Assembly (NCBI GenBank): GCA_028284925.1
Contig: JANQQT010000300.1
Location: forward strand, 1-61,908
Source of the DNA: Phycisphaeraceae bacterium
Lineage (GTDB): Bacteria > Planctomycetota > Phycisphaerae > Phycisphaerales > Zrk34
DNA length: 61,908 bases
Reading direction: 5' to 3'
How positions within the stretch are numbered: the stretch's first letter is position 1; each line of letters opens with the position of its first letter. The translations under genes were made by a program, and so were the position numbers. The notes beneath the pieces were generated by a model, which was given only the letters and a program-made list of their open reading frames with translations, made no database searches and was not told the origin of the DNA. Positions 26,698-35,543 of this stretch are shown piece by piece.

Positions 26698-27933
26698 TTA
26701 GTCCGCTCCACCCCTGACCCGCAACAGCTCCACTGTCGGCAACGGACCCACAATGGGCCGCACATACTTCTTAAACGAATCCGATATATTGTTGTCGTCC
26801 TCAATGAATTCTTCAGGAAGAAGCCTTGTCTTGGCCGCAACGTCTTCCAGTTTTACCATATTGTATTCGATGGTATATGGCTCATCCGAAGGTCGCTGAA
26901 TGGCGATCGACCCTTCACGCTCGCCTGCCAAGGCCAATTCAGCAGCCTTGCGACCCGCCGCGCGAGCCTCCACACGATCCGTCGGACTTACACATCCCGC
27001 AAAACACCGCTGCATATAACCAAACGTATCCGCACGAACACGTAGATCTTTACCCAGATTCAGCTTGATGTGCTGGGCTAGAAAGTCGCCAAGAGCTCCG
27101 CTTCCCGATAGCTGTACATTGCCGTGGTCATCCCGTTCAACGGCGTGCCCCTGTTGCTCTGCCAGCTTAACCGCCATCGCCTCACCTTCCTGGTCGTGAA
27201 TTCCCTCTGATACGGCGATCAGACATCGTCCTTGTTCCTTATATATTCGATCCACATCCGTAAGAAACTTGTCTGGGTCAAACACGGCTTCCGGCACGTA
27301 AATCAAGTGCGGTCCGTCTTCCGGGTTTTGCCTGGCCAGCACACTCGCGGCAGTCAGGAAACCTGCATGACGCCCCATCAATACGTTGATCTTAATGCCG
27401 GGAAGTGCCCGATTATCCAGATTGTCTCCGATGAATGAACACGCCACAAACTTGGCCGCCGAGCCGTACCCCGGTGTGTGGTCATTACATTTCAAGTCGT
27501 TGTCAATGGTCTTGGGAATGTGGAAACACCGCATCTCGTAATTCTGGGCCTTGGCATAGTCATTCACAATGCGGCAGGTGTCTGATGAATCATTTCCGCC
27601 GATGTAAAAGAAATACCGTATATCATTGTCACGCAACGATTCAAAAATCCTCTCACCGTAGCTCTCATCCGGTTTCACACGCGAACTGCCTAATGCAGCC
27701 GACGGAGTTTCCGCAATTCGGTCCAACCGATCCTGGGGAATATCCTGCATCTCAATGAAGTCCTGATTGAACAGGCCGGTCACACCGTGGTGCATACCTA
27801 GAATTTTCTTGACCCCAGTGGCGTGTTTGATAAGTTCAACGCAGCCGATCAGCGACTGGTTGATAACCGCGGTCGGCCCACCACTCTGTCCGATGGCCGC
27901 ATTACCTGTAATGATGTCGTTGCCGTCACCCAT
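26698..27933 (-). CDS. 6-phosphofructokinase, PPi-type signature
   Basis: I start at the ATG at 27933 (MGDGNDIITG), 15 codons inside the longest frame, because AAGGAAG precedes it. The 411-residue protein is a phosphofructokinase: IGQSGGPTAVIN near the N-terminus, GGNDSSD, PKTIDNDL, TPGYGSA and MGRHAGFL. The residue before the second Asp in GGxDS and Lys in PKTIDND correspond to positions that mark PPi-dependent enzymes (ATP enzymes have GGDGS and PGTIDND). It should phosphorylate fructose 6-phosphate in glycolysis, probably reversibly with pyrophosphate. It faces dapB across a shared terminator. Donor specificity is inferred from these two residues only. Confidence 0.93.
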   Translation of the reverse strand: MGDGNDIITGNAAIGQSGGPTAVINQSLIGCVELIKHATGVKKILGMHHGVTGLFNQDFIEMQDIPQDRLDRIAETPSAALGSSRVKPDESYGERIFESLRDNDIRYFFYIGGNDSSDTCRIVNDYAKAQNYEMRCFHIPKTIDNDLKCNDHTPGYGSAAKFVACSFIGDNLDNRALPGIKINVLMGRHAGFLTAASVLARQNPEDGPHLIYVPEAVFDPDKFLTDVDRIYKEQGRCLIAVSEGIHDQEGEAMAVKLAEQQGHAVERDDHGNVQLSGSGALGDFLAQHIKLNLGKDLRVRADTFGYMQRCFAGCVSPTDRVEARAAGRKAAELALAGEREGSIAIQRPSDEPYTIEYNMVKLEDVAAKTRLLPEEFIEDDNNISDSFKKYVRPIVGPLPTVELLRVRGGAD

Positions 27934-28162
27934 CGCGCACTTCCTTTCAAAAATCAAATACTTCCGGGTTGATACCAATCGATCTGTTCGATGCTACAGC
28001 CACCACAAAACCTCCGCCTCTCCCTGTGAACAGCCGATTGGGGAACCAGATAATAGCTTCCCGATGACGATCCGCAACCGGAATGAGTCGATTCACCAGA
28101 AACGCACGAAATTTACCGAAAAATCCGGGAATGGGATATAAATATTTGATCTTGCTTTGAGG

Positions 28163-29053
28163 TCAGGACGCCGCAGGAATCGGATCAGGTGTCTTTTTTT
28201 CATTCTTCAACTTCTGTACGCTGGACCAGACATCAAGGCGATCTCCGAATCTATCAACCATCTTCTCGAGGTCGTCACGGATCTCATCAAAAACACGCTC
28301 CAGATCTGCTTCCGTCGGCTCAGGTGGCGCCGGGACCTTCGGAGCCATCCCCTTCATCTTCCGACGAAGCGGTCCGGGTGTATATTTTCGCGCAATATTG
28401 AAAAGACGATCGCCAAGCAACTTTTTCCACCCAAACATATGACGAAGTCCTGTATAGGTATTCGCAGCCGGCAGATGATCCTTCGACCACGGAAATTCTG
28501 AAATATCCAGATAGGTCTCCACCTGTCGCATCACATCCACATGGTCCTTGTGAAGTTCCTCCGCGAGAAAATACTTGATAAAGTCCGGCCCAAATACATC
28601 TTCATAAAAACCGATCTGGTATGCGAAGCGACTCGTTGCCAGCAATCGTGGATGTTTGTCCAACGCCTCAGCAAAGGAATCTGCATAACTTGGACCGACC
28701 GCCATCGACAGGTGGCGATAATTGCTTACCAGCCGTTTCACCGGATCACGCATCATCAGGATCATCTTTGGTTCGCCAAGCTTCTCCTTGATTCGATTCG
28801 GGACATCGCCGCAGAAAGGCTGATGCGTGTAGGAATTGGAAGCCTCACAAATGATCTTCTTCGAATCGTCTACCTTTTCGAAAAACTTCTGGTACCACTC
28901 CCACGCTCCCGAGTCATCATACTTATCAGAAAAATAATAAATACCCTTTTGCTCGGGTGTAAATACTTCAGGATGTTGGCCCAGCAAGTGATAAAGCGTC
29001 GTCGTAGACGACTTGGACATCCCGATCAATAACAGGTTCGGCAACTTAGGCAT
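28163..29053 (-). CDS. Sulfotransferase family protein
   Basis: I use the ATG at 29053; the longest frame adds a TTG. The 296-residue protein has the two PAPS-binding motifs of the sulfotransferase superfamily: the 5'-phosphosulfate loop GMSKSSTTTLYHLL (residues 11-24) and the 3'-phosphate motif RDPVKRLVSNYRH near residue 100. It has no transmembrane helix or signal peptide. It likely transfers sulfate to a carbohydrate or lipid-linked glycan. The ATG overlaps the stop of the upstream kinase-like gene (TGATG), so the two are co-translated and probably act in the same surface-glycan pathway. The acceptor is unknown. Confidence 0.9.
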   Translation of the reverse strand: MPKLPNLLLIGMSKSSTTTLYHLLGQHPEVFTPEQKGIYYFSDKYDDSGAWEWYQKFFEKVDDSKKIICEASNSYTHQPFCGDVPNRIKEKLGEPKMILMMRDPVKRLVSNYRHLSMAVGPSYADSFAEALDKHPRLLATSRFAYQIGFYEDVFGPDFIKYFLAEELHKDHVDVMRQVETYLDISEFPWSKDHLPAANTYTGLRHMFGWKKLLGDRLFNIARKYTPGPLRRKMKGMAPKVPAPPEPTEADLERVFDEIRDDLEKMVDRFGDRLDVWSSVQKLKNEKKTPDPIPAAS

Positions 29054-29955
29054 CAATGAAACTCATGCGTAATGGCATTCATGTAAGCGTTATCGGCGGA
29101 ATCGGATGGTTGGATAAGTCTAATCTCGACGTCAATACCGCTTTGACGTTTCTGTTCCGCGAGCAATTGACGAATCTCACCCATCGCCGCAGAAATGGCT
29201 TTATCTGAAGGCTTGACCTGATCAAACAGCCTTTGCGTAAATCTATCCACTCGATCCGTATGAGGCTGAACGGTGAAAATGTATGTGCCGATCAATCTTG
29301 CCAACATCAATCCCAGCAGTTTATCCGACCCCTGTCCATACTGTCCCGAACGAGCCACTTCAAAATCGATCCTCGCAAGCTTGCCTTCCTCAGTGACCAC
29401 AACGTTCGCCATGCTGTGGTCAGGATCATAAACCCCTGCGTCAGTCATGGCTGCCGTCATGCGCACCAGTTCGTCTTCAATTTCTTCCAATCGCTTGTCA
29501 TCCCCAGCCTTAACCACCTCCTTAAATACATCCATCATCGTCCGCAACTCTCCCATATCCTCCATCACCATCACGTCAGTAAATGGCGAAAACTTACGGT
29601 CCAGTCGCTGGTGGCCAAGTATTCGCGGCACAGTAATATCACACTCTGCCAACCGTTCAGATGCTCTTAGTTCTCGATCCAGATTCGATGTATGGGTAAG
29701 TCGTCGCACCAGTGCCTTCAATCCACTTCGACGCCACAGTTTGACGATCAAAGACTTGCCCTGTCCTAAACGAATTCGAAAAACAGACTTTCCATCCCGC
29801 GACTCGATCAGAGTTGCACATTCGTCTTCATCGCGGCATAACTTTGCCAACCGGTGGACATTCTCACGGGGAATATCTGCAATCGATGCGTCAACATGGA
29901 TATCCAAGTTGGCCACCCGATCCGCGGAATCTGTTTGAAAAGCAGCTTGTCTCAT
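29053..29955 (-). CDS. Kdo/WaaP-like sugar or lipid kinase
   Basis: The 300-residue protein has a protein-kinase-like fold of the lipopolysaccharide kinase (Kdo/WaaP) type. It has a nucleotide-binding VFRIRLGQGKSLIVKLWRR, MVMEDMGEL in the hinge, a catalytic DPDHSMANVV (HxN-type loop) and the metal-binding IDFE. These elements are in the right order and spacing for kinase subdomains II, V, VI and VII. The substrate is probably a lipid A core or glycan sugar. It is upstream of and overlaps the sulfotransferase gene. It could instead phosphorylate another small molecule; the sequence does not decide. Confidence 0.85.
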   Translation of the reverse strand: MRQAAFQTDSADRVANLDIHVDASIADIPRENVHRLAKLCRDEDECATLIESRDGKSVFRIRLGQGKSLIVKLWRRSGLKALVRRLTHTSNLDRELRASERLAECDITVPRILGHQRLDRKFSPFTDVMVMEDMGELRTMMDVFKEVVKAGDDKRLEEIEDELVRMTAAMTDAGVYDPDHSMANVVVTEEGKLARIDFEVARSGQYGQGSDKLLGLMLARLIGTYIFTVQPHTDRVDRFTQRLFDQVKPSDKAISAAMGEIRQLLAEQKRQSGIDVEIRLIQPSDSADNAYMNAITHEFH

Positions 29956-30175
29956 TTCTCCATCCCATATCGTTTCAGGTCAGACGTGAAAACGATCATT
30001 GTTAGGACACTATTATAAGAGAATGCCGTAACCCCAACAACAGATTTATTCATGAATCGCTTACGTGAAGTCTCTGTCCGATAATTGATGCATCATCGCG
30101 AATAGAACGCGGTAGGGGGTATGGGTGCGATCCCTCTTGACTTGTCTTCTCGGTGTTGTAAACTCGAAATTCCTA

Positions 30176-33100
30176 TTACTCGTCATGCTTTGCCACTTCA
30201 GCATCGTCGTCGCCGATCCACGATCCGAACAAACCTATGATTATCTTGCGAAGATCCTCCAGGATCAAATAAAGCACAGGGACGATCACCAACGTAATTC
30301 CCGTCGCGAACAGGACTCCAAACCCGAGACTCACCGCCATCGGAATCAGAAACTTCGCCTGTAATGATCTCTCCAAGATCATCGGCATCAACCCAAAAAA
30401 GGTGGTCAACGTGGTCAATAGGATTGGTCGAAATCGTCGCGTGCCTGAGTTCAATACCACCTGTCCCAACTCCACTCCTTCTCGCCTTTGACGATTAATC
30501 AAATCCACCATGATCAGCGAATCATTGACCACCACACCCGTTAGCGCCACTACGCCGAATCCTGATAACATCGATAGCTCCAAACCCATTACCCCGTGTC
30601 CGATGACCGCCCCCACCAAACCAAACGGTACAGCCGACATGATGATCAACGGCTGCAAATAACTTCGAAACTGAACCGCCAACAACGCAAAGATCGCCAT
30701 CATGGCAATTGCCATATTCAGCCCGATGCTCTTAAGACTCTTTTCTTGTTCCTGTTGCTCCCCTTCGAATCGATAGTTTAGTCCCGGGAACTCTTCGGTC
30801 AATTGTGGCAGCAGCGTTTCACGTAGCGTGGTATTGATCTCATTTGCGTTGGCCTCTTTTCGATCCACATCCGCAATGACATTAATCACGCGCTGGCCGT
30901 TGGTTCGATTGATGACTGCCGATCCCTGCTTCTCTTCCACCTTGGCCACGGTCATTAGCGGTACTTCCGTACCGTCTCGCAGTCGAATGCGCATGGCGTC
31001 AAGGGTGCCGACTTTCTTACGCTCTGCCTCCGTATACCGCACCAACACTTCAATATCATCCCGCCCGCGCTGCACACGTTGCACTTCATCCCCGTAAATC
31101 GCCTCCCGCAATTGTCTTCCGACTTCCTGGTAGGTCAAGCCCGCAGCCCGCCCCGATGCCGTCAACCCTGTCACACGTAATTCTCTCTTCCCCGTCTCAT
31201 GTGTGTCGGATAAATCCTTGACGCCTGAGAACTTGTTAAGCCGTTCCTTGAGCACATTCACAGCCGCCCTCAGCGTTTCGTAACTTGCATGCGAAAGTTG
31301 CACGTTAATGGCATCACCGGATGTAATGAACTGCGAGTTAAATGTGATTGTCGACACACCCGGAAGATCGCCGGCCAGCTCACGCCATCGATTCGCAAAT
31401 GCGCCGGATGTAAATGCTTCGGATTTAGGTCGAAACTCCCCCCCCAGCAGTTCCACGTTAATCTCCGCCAGATGAGCCGACGCTTGACCCCGACTGCGTC
31501 CCTGTCTCATACTTTCAAACGGCTGATTCCCGATCGTGGTCGACATGTGTTTTACAAATCGATTCGGATCACCCTCCTCCAAACCTCGTTTCTCATCAAA
31601 CTCCCTTCCTGCTTGAACCGCCGCCCGCTCCAGCCTCGCAGCGATTTGGCGTGTATCGTCTTGTCTCACACCCTGTGGCATTGTCACCGCTGCCCATACA
31701 TTGTCCGCATCCATATGCGGCATGAAAACGAACCGAATATGCCCGCCTGCCACAATACCCACTGTGACAATGAACAACATCCCCCCAATTGAAATCGTTA
31801 GGTACCGATACCTCACCGCCAGCTTCAGCGTCTTGATGTAAGGGCCGTCCACGACCCATTGCAATCCTCCTCGAATCTTCGCCTGCAGACGCGCCAAAGG
31901 CCCTTTCTTCTTCCGTGGCTTGGTAGTCGAAAGATGAGCCGGCAAAATGATCAGTGCCTCAACCAAGCTCACGATTAGCACGCTAACCACAACTACCGGC
32001 ACTACCCATAAGATTTTCCCCAGAAAACCCTCAATATAACGCAGCGGTAAGAACGCCGCGATTGTTGTCAAGATCGCCATCGTCACCGGCGCCATCATCT
32101 CACGCACACCCTTGACTGCTGCCTCCACAGGTCCGTATCCCCTCTGTCGATACTCGAATACATTCTCCCCCACCACAATCGCATCATCGACCACTATCCC
32201 CAATACCACGATCAATGCAAAGAGCGTGATCATATTGATCGATGCTCCAAACATCGGTATAAGAAAGAATGCTCCTAGGAATGAAATCGGAATCCCCATC
32301 GTCGTCCAGAAGGCCAACCTTAAGTCTAGAAAGAGTGTCAGCCCCAGAAAGACCAACGCCAAACCCAACAGTCCGTTCCGGATTAATAGCGATAAACGGC
32401 CGCGCAAAAAATCCGCCCGATTAAACCACGTATCCATACTCACCCCCGCTGGCAGTTTGGTCTGCTGTACGTACTCTCGGATTCGTTCTTCAACGTCCAG
32501 TGCCCCTTGGTCACCCACCCGAAACACCTTGAGCAACACAGCTGGCTTACCATCGAAATAGGTCGCCAGATCGGACTCCTCAAACGAGTCATTCACCGTT
32601 GCAACCTGTTCCAGCCGAATCTCTGTACCGTCCTCCTCGCTGCGAACGGTAATCTTGCGAAAGTCTTCAGCCCGGTACGCCTGGTTCTTAGTTCGCACCA
32701 GAATCTCTCCGCCCGCCGTCTTTAAAGTCCCTGCTGGTATGTCCAGAGAACTACGTCGAATCGCTTCACTGACATCAGCAAACTTCAATGAGTATCGACG
32801 CAACGCTTCTTCCGAAATCTCGATCGAAATCCCGTAGGGTGGGATTCCATCGATATTCACCAATGTCACCGCCTCCCGGTCCCCGCGCATCATGCGAAGA
32901 ACCTTATCAAACAACCCTTCACCTTCCGTCGGCCGATCAGGCGCCATCGATACTTCCGTGGTCAGGTCCTGCTTGATATTCTCCGCCAACTCCTTCAATG
33001 TGCTCAGAGGAACTTCTCCATGCAGCGCAATCGAAATCACCTGGATATGTGTTTTCACATCCGTGTATCTGACCTCCAACGCATCCTCAGGCGGAAAGTC

Positions 33101-33469
33101 TCGCAATGCCTCCACTGCCGTCTTAATGTCATCCAGCACCTCCCGGTCATCCGCAAAGTCTTCAATCTCCGCCACCACCGATCCCGTCCCCTCGCTGCTC
33201 ACGCTAGAGACTTTCTTGACCCCCTCAATTCCTTCCACCGCATTTTCAATACGTTCACATATTTGAACCTCCACATCCTCCGGCGATGCCCCCGGAAAAG
33301 GAACGGTCACACGGATGACCTTCGGGTCAATCGCCTGAAATACCTCTACTCGGATCGTCGCAAGGGACACCAGGCCCGCCGCCAGAATAAAGATCATCAG
33401 AACATTTGCCGCTACATGGTTCCTGGCAAACCAGGCGATCATACCGCGATGTTCTCTACCGTCATTCAT
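30176..33469 (-). CDS. RND-family efflux permease (AcrB/HAE1-like)
   Basis: The 1097-residue protein has the full RND length and two-half symmetry: a cytoplasmic N-terminus, TM1 (about residues 18-37), a large periplasmic loop, TM2-7, a second loop and TM8-12. The proton-relay segment reads GIVVDDAIVVGENV, with the paired Asp of AcrB TM4. The second half has GLVGAVIGH, VALTGVVVND and GLMPMILE. It should export a hydrophobic or cationic substrate by proton antiport. No membrane-fusion or outer-membrane partner is adjacent, which is unusual. The ATG at 33469 is the longest frame. Confidence 0.95.
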   Translation of the reverse strand: MNDGREHRGMIAWFARNHVAANVLMIFILAAGLVSLATIRVEVFQAIDPKVIRVTVPFPGASPEDVEVQICERIENAVEGIEGVKKVSSVSSEGTGSVVAEIEDFADDREVLDDIKTAVEALRDFPPEDALEVRYTDVKTHIQVISIALHGEVPLSTLKELAENIKQDLTTEVSMAPDRPTEGEGLFDKVLRMMRGDREAVTLVNIDGIPPYGISIEISEEALRRYSLKFADVSEAIRRSSLDIPAGTLKTAGGEILVRTKNQAYRAEDFRKITVRSEEDGTEIRLEQVATVNDSFEESDLATYFDGKPAVLLKVFRVGDQGALDVEERIREYVQQTKLPAGVSMDTWFNRADFLRGRLSLLIRNGLLGLALVFLGLTLFLDLRLAFWTTMGIPISFLGAFFLIPMFGASINMITLFALIVVLGIVVDDAIVVGENVFEYRQRGYGPVEAAVKGVREMMAPVTMAILTTIAAFLPLRYIEGFLGKILWVVPVVVVSVLIVSLVEALIILPAHLSTTKPRKKKGPLARLQAKIRGGLQWVVDGPYIKTLKLAVRYRYLTISIGGMLFIVTVGIVAGGHIRFVFMPHMDADNVWAAVTMPQGVRQDDTRQIAARLERAAVQAGREFDEKRGLEEGDPNRFVKHMSTTIGNQPFESMRQGRSRGQASAHLAEINVELLGGEFRPKSEAFTSGAFANRWRELAGDLPGVSTITFNSQFITSGDAINVQLSHASYETLRAAVNVLKERLNKFSGVKDLSDTHETGKRELRVTGLTASGRAAGLTYQEVGRQLREAIYGDEVQRVQRGRDDIEVLVRYTEAERKKVGTLDAMRIRLRDGTEVPLMTVAKVEEKQGSAVINRTNGQRVINVIADVDRKEANANEINTTLRETLLPQLTEEFPGLNYRFEGEQQEQEKSLKSIGLNMAIAMMAIFALLAVQFRSYLQPLIIMSAVPFGLVGAVIGHGVMGLELSMLSGFGVVALTGVVVNDSLIMVDLINRQRREGVELGQVVLNSGTRRFRPILLTTLTTFFGLMPMILERSLQAKFLIPMAVSLGFGVLFATGITLVIVPVLYLILEDLRKIIIGLFGSWIGDDDAEVAKHDE

Positions 33470-33639
33470 ACGTCGCGATATGCTAGCACGACATTACCCC
33501 GAAAAAATTCTACTTGTCTAAGTCTTTCTCCAACCTACAACCTCAGGCGGACGCCAACGATCGCTTCAGAAGGTAAGAACAGAGTACTTTCCTTCATCAT
33601 CAGTGAACGTGCGAACGTTATATCTCCATCCGTCAATCC

Positions 33640-34944
33640 CTACTCCCGATTCGTATATCGCAACACATACTCCCCAAACTTCCGACCCCGCTCTTCGTAA
33701 TTCGAAAACTGATCCCAACTCGCACAGCCCGGCGAAAGCAACACAACATCCTTCTTCTTCACGCGCATGCAAGCTTGTCGAACCGCCGTCTCCAGATCGC
33801 CGCAGTCGTGGATCTCACACCGTTCTTTAACGTTCTGGGCAATCTCGACAAGATCCCCCCCTGTAGCGCCAATCGTATAAACTCCCCCACAATGTGTTGC
33901 CGCATGCGTTGAAAGCTCTGCAAGGTTAGCTTCCTTATCGTATCCGCCCAAGATGACATGTACGCACCCACGCTCAAATGCATCTATCGCCAGCATTGCC
34001 GCGGAAGGCGTTGTGCATTTAGAGTCATTAAAAAATCGAACACCGTTATGCTCAGCCACCAGTTGCAATCGATGTGCCAGCCCGCCAAAACTGGCTAAAC
34101 CACGTGCAATCTCTGAACCGTCAATTCCTACGACTTCACCTACCGCTTTCGCCATCTCCGCATTCAAGCGATTGTGCACACCGGGAACAAGCAAATCACC
34201 CTCAAACCCATCACCAATTATCCTCACCTCACCCCGCGTCAGACTTTCCCAATCACTCAGCGATTCATGAATAATCGCAGCGTCCCCTTCCCGCTGATGC
34301 CTAATCAATTTCTGCTTCGCCTCGGCATACTCCGCCATCGTCTCATGCCGATCGAGATGATTGTCAGACAGATTGGTCACCACAGCTATTCCGGGGCTCC
34401 AGTCCTCGATCATCTCCAGCATAAAACTTGATATCTCAAGAACAACCCAGTCATCGTCGCCAATTGCGTCAATGCTTCCCAGCAAAGATCCTCCAATATT
34501 CCCTCCCACATGCACGCGATCCTTCCCCAGCGTTTCCTGTAATACATGCCCAATCATCGCCGTCGTGGTGGATTTGCCCGCCGTCCCCGTCACCCCGATC
34601 ACCCTTTCCCTGTGAACTTGGTCAATCACCAGATTGATCTCACATGTCAATGCCGCACCACTCCTTCTCGCCGCTTGCAGATACTGGTTCTTACGGGGGT
34701 CCACCGCCGGATTCACCACTACCATATCTGCGTCCGAAAAATCCGATTCTGAGTGTCCTCCCAGACGATACGCCACAGGTACGCCACTTAACGCTTCGAT
34801 CGATCTCCTCAAAGCGTCCTCCCCTTCAAGATCCGTCACCAAAACCTGAGCCCCCCGCTCCGCACAATACCGCGCCGCCCCAACCCCGCCCCCAAAGCGG
34901 CCCAGCCCCATCACCACCACATTGCGATCCTTCAGTTCCATCAT
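33640..34944 (-). CDS. murD: UDP-N-acetylmuramoyl-L-alanine:D-glutamate ligase MurD
   Basis: The frame is open to a GTG at 34980, but AGGA eight bases before the ATG at 34944 (MMELKDRNV) favours that start, giving 434 residues, the normal MurD length. The N-terminal nucleotide-like domain has GLGRFGGGVGAA; the central ATPase domain has the P-loop GVTGTAGKST and DNHLDRH; the C-terminal domain starts near LGGYDKE. MurD adds D-glutamate in cytoplasmic peptidoglycan precursor synthesis. It is not in a mur/fts cluster here. The conserved Asn of TGTNGKST is Ala. It is divergent from a small zinc-ribbon gene. Confidence 0.95.
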   Translation of the reverse strand: MMELKDRNVVVMGLGRFGGGVGAARYCAERGAQVLVTDLEGEDALRRSIEALSGVPVAYRLGGHSESDFSDADMVVVNPAVDPRKNQYLQAARRSGAALTCEINLVIDQVHRERVIGVTGTAGKSTTTAMIGHVLQETLGKDRVHVGGNIGGSLLGSIDAIGDDDWVVLEISSFMLEMIEDWSPGIAVVTNLSDNHLDRHETMAEYAEAKQKLIRHQREGDAAIIHESLSDWESLTRGEVRIIGDGFEGDLLVPGVHNRLNAEMAKAVGEVVGIDGSEIARGLASFGGLAHRLQLVAEHNGVRFFNDSKCTTPSAAMLAIDAFERGCVHVILGGYDKEANLAELSTHAATHCGGVYTIGATGGDLVEIAQNVKERCEIHDCGDLETAVRQACMRVKKKDVVLLSPGCASWDQFSNYEERGRKFGEYVLRYTNRE

Positions 34945-35257
34945 GCCGGACATCCTATCACCAATTGAATCATCGGCCACCTCATTGCCGATACCTCAAT
35001 ACGTGAATAACCGACCCGACTACATCGTGGAAATCGGCGGCGAGATAGCCACCCAACAAGGCCCCTCCGAGCAATCCTCGCCTAGCCAAAACCGCCCTTG
35101 GCTGGCCGTACACTGGCGATGCTGTCATACCTATTCACGAATCTATAGGAACGTCCCCGGAACGGCCTATTCAGGTCGCTGTCCCTCCTGCGGAAAAGCA
35201 GTCAAAGTACCCATCGGTCCCGATGGTACTGGTAACCGCTTCTTCGAAGCCACATGA
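34943..35257 (+). CDS. Small zinc-ribbon-like protein, conserved in planctomycetes (probable)
   Basis: This frame encodes about 104 residues ending in RPWLAVHWRCCHTYSRIYRN and TAYSGRCPSCGKAVKVPIGP, with cysteines arranged CC and CPxCG, then GTGNRFF. I recall similar short proteins in planctomycete genomes, which suggests a real gene, but I cannot verify that. The start is uncertain: the ATG at 34943 overlaps the murD start on the other strand, and GTG codons at 35003 or 35026 are alternatives. The first 25 residues are not conserved-looking. The likely metal is zinc; no function is known. Confidence 0.6.
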   Translation: MPDILSPIESSATSLPIPQYVNNRPDYIVEIGGEIATQQGPSEQSSPSQNRPWLAVHWRCCHTYSRIYRNVPGTAYSGRCPSCGKAVKVPIGPDGTGNRFFEAT

Positions 35258-35326
35258 ATTTTCGTCTCAAAGAAACGATTGATCTCACCTACACTCCCCT
35301 CTGGATGAATTCAACTCTGTTTGCAT

Positions 35327-35378
35327 AAAAAAATCCCCGCACAGGCTATTTGCGGTTCGGCGCAGCCATTGCACGGGG
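35327..35378 (-). terminator. Intrinsic terminator on the minus strand with no annotated gene before it
   Basis: On the minus strand CCCCGTGCA pairs with TGTGCGGGG (two G-U pairs), with two inner helices (GCC/GGC and CGCA/TGCG), followed by ATTTTTTT. The strong hairpin would end a transcript arriving from about 35380-35540, where no minus-strand gene is called. It may mark a small RNA or the leader region of murD. Confidence 0.6.
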
Positions 35379-35543
35379 TCCTTGGAAAGAGGCTCTCTCA
35401 GTCCCTCTCCCTCGTCTTTCATCCATCCAACGTCCTCCCGCCTCCTCCACACACCCAAACGCCATGCCTCATTGACTATTGCAATCTTTCGTAACATTTG
35501 CATTTACTTTTCCGCACCAGGTCAGACTTCCTAATATCTCTGC

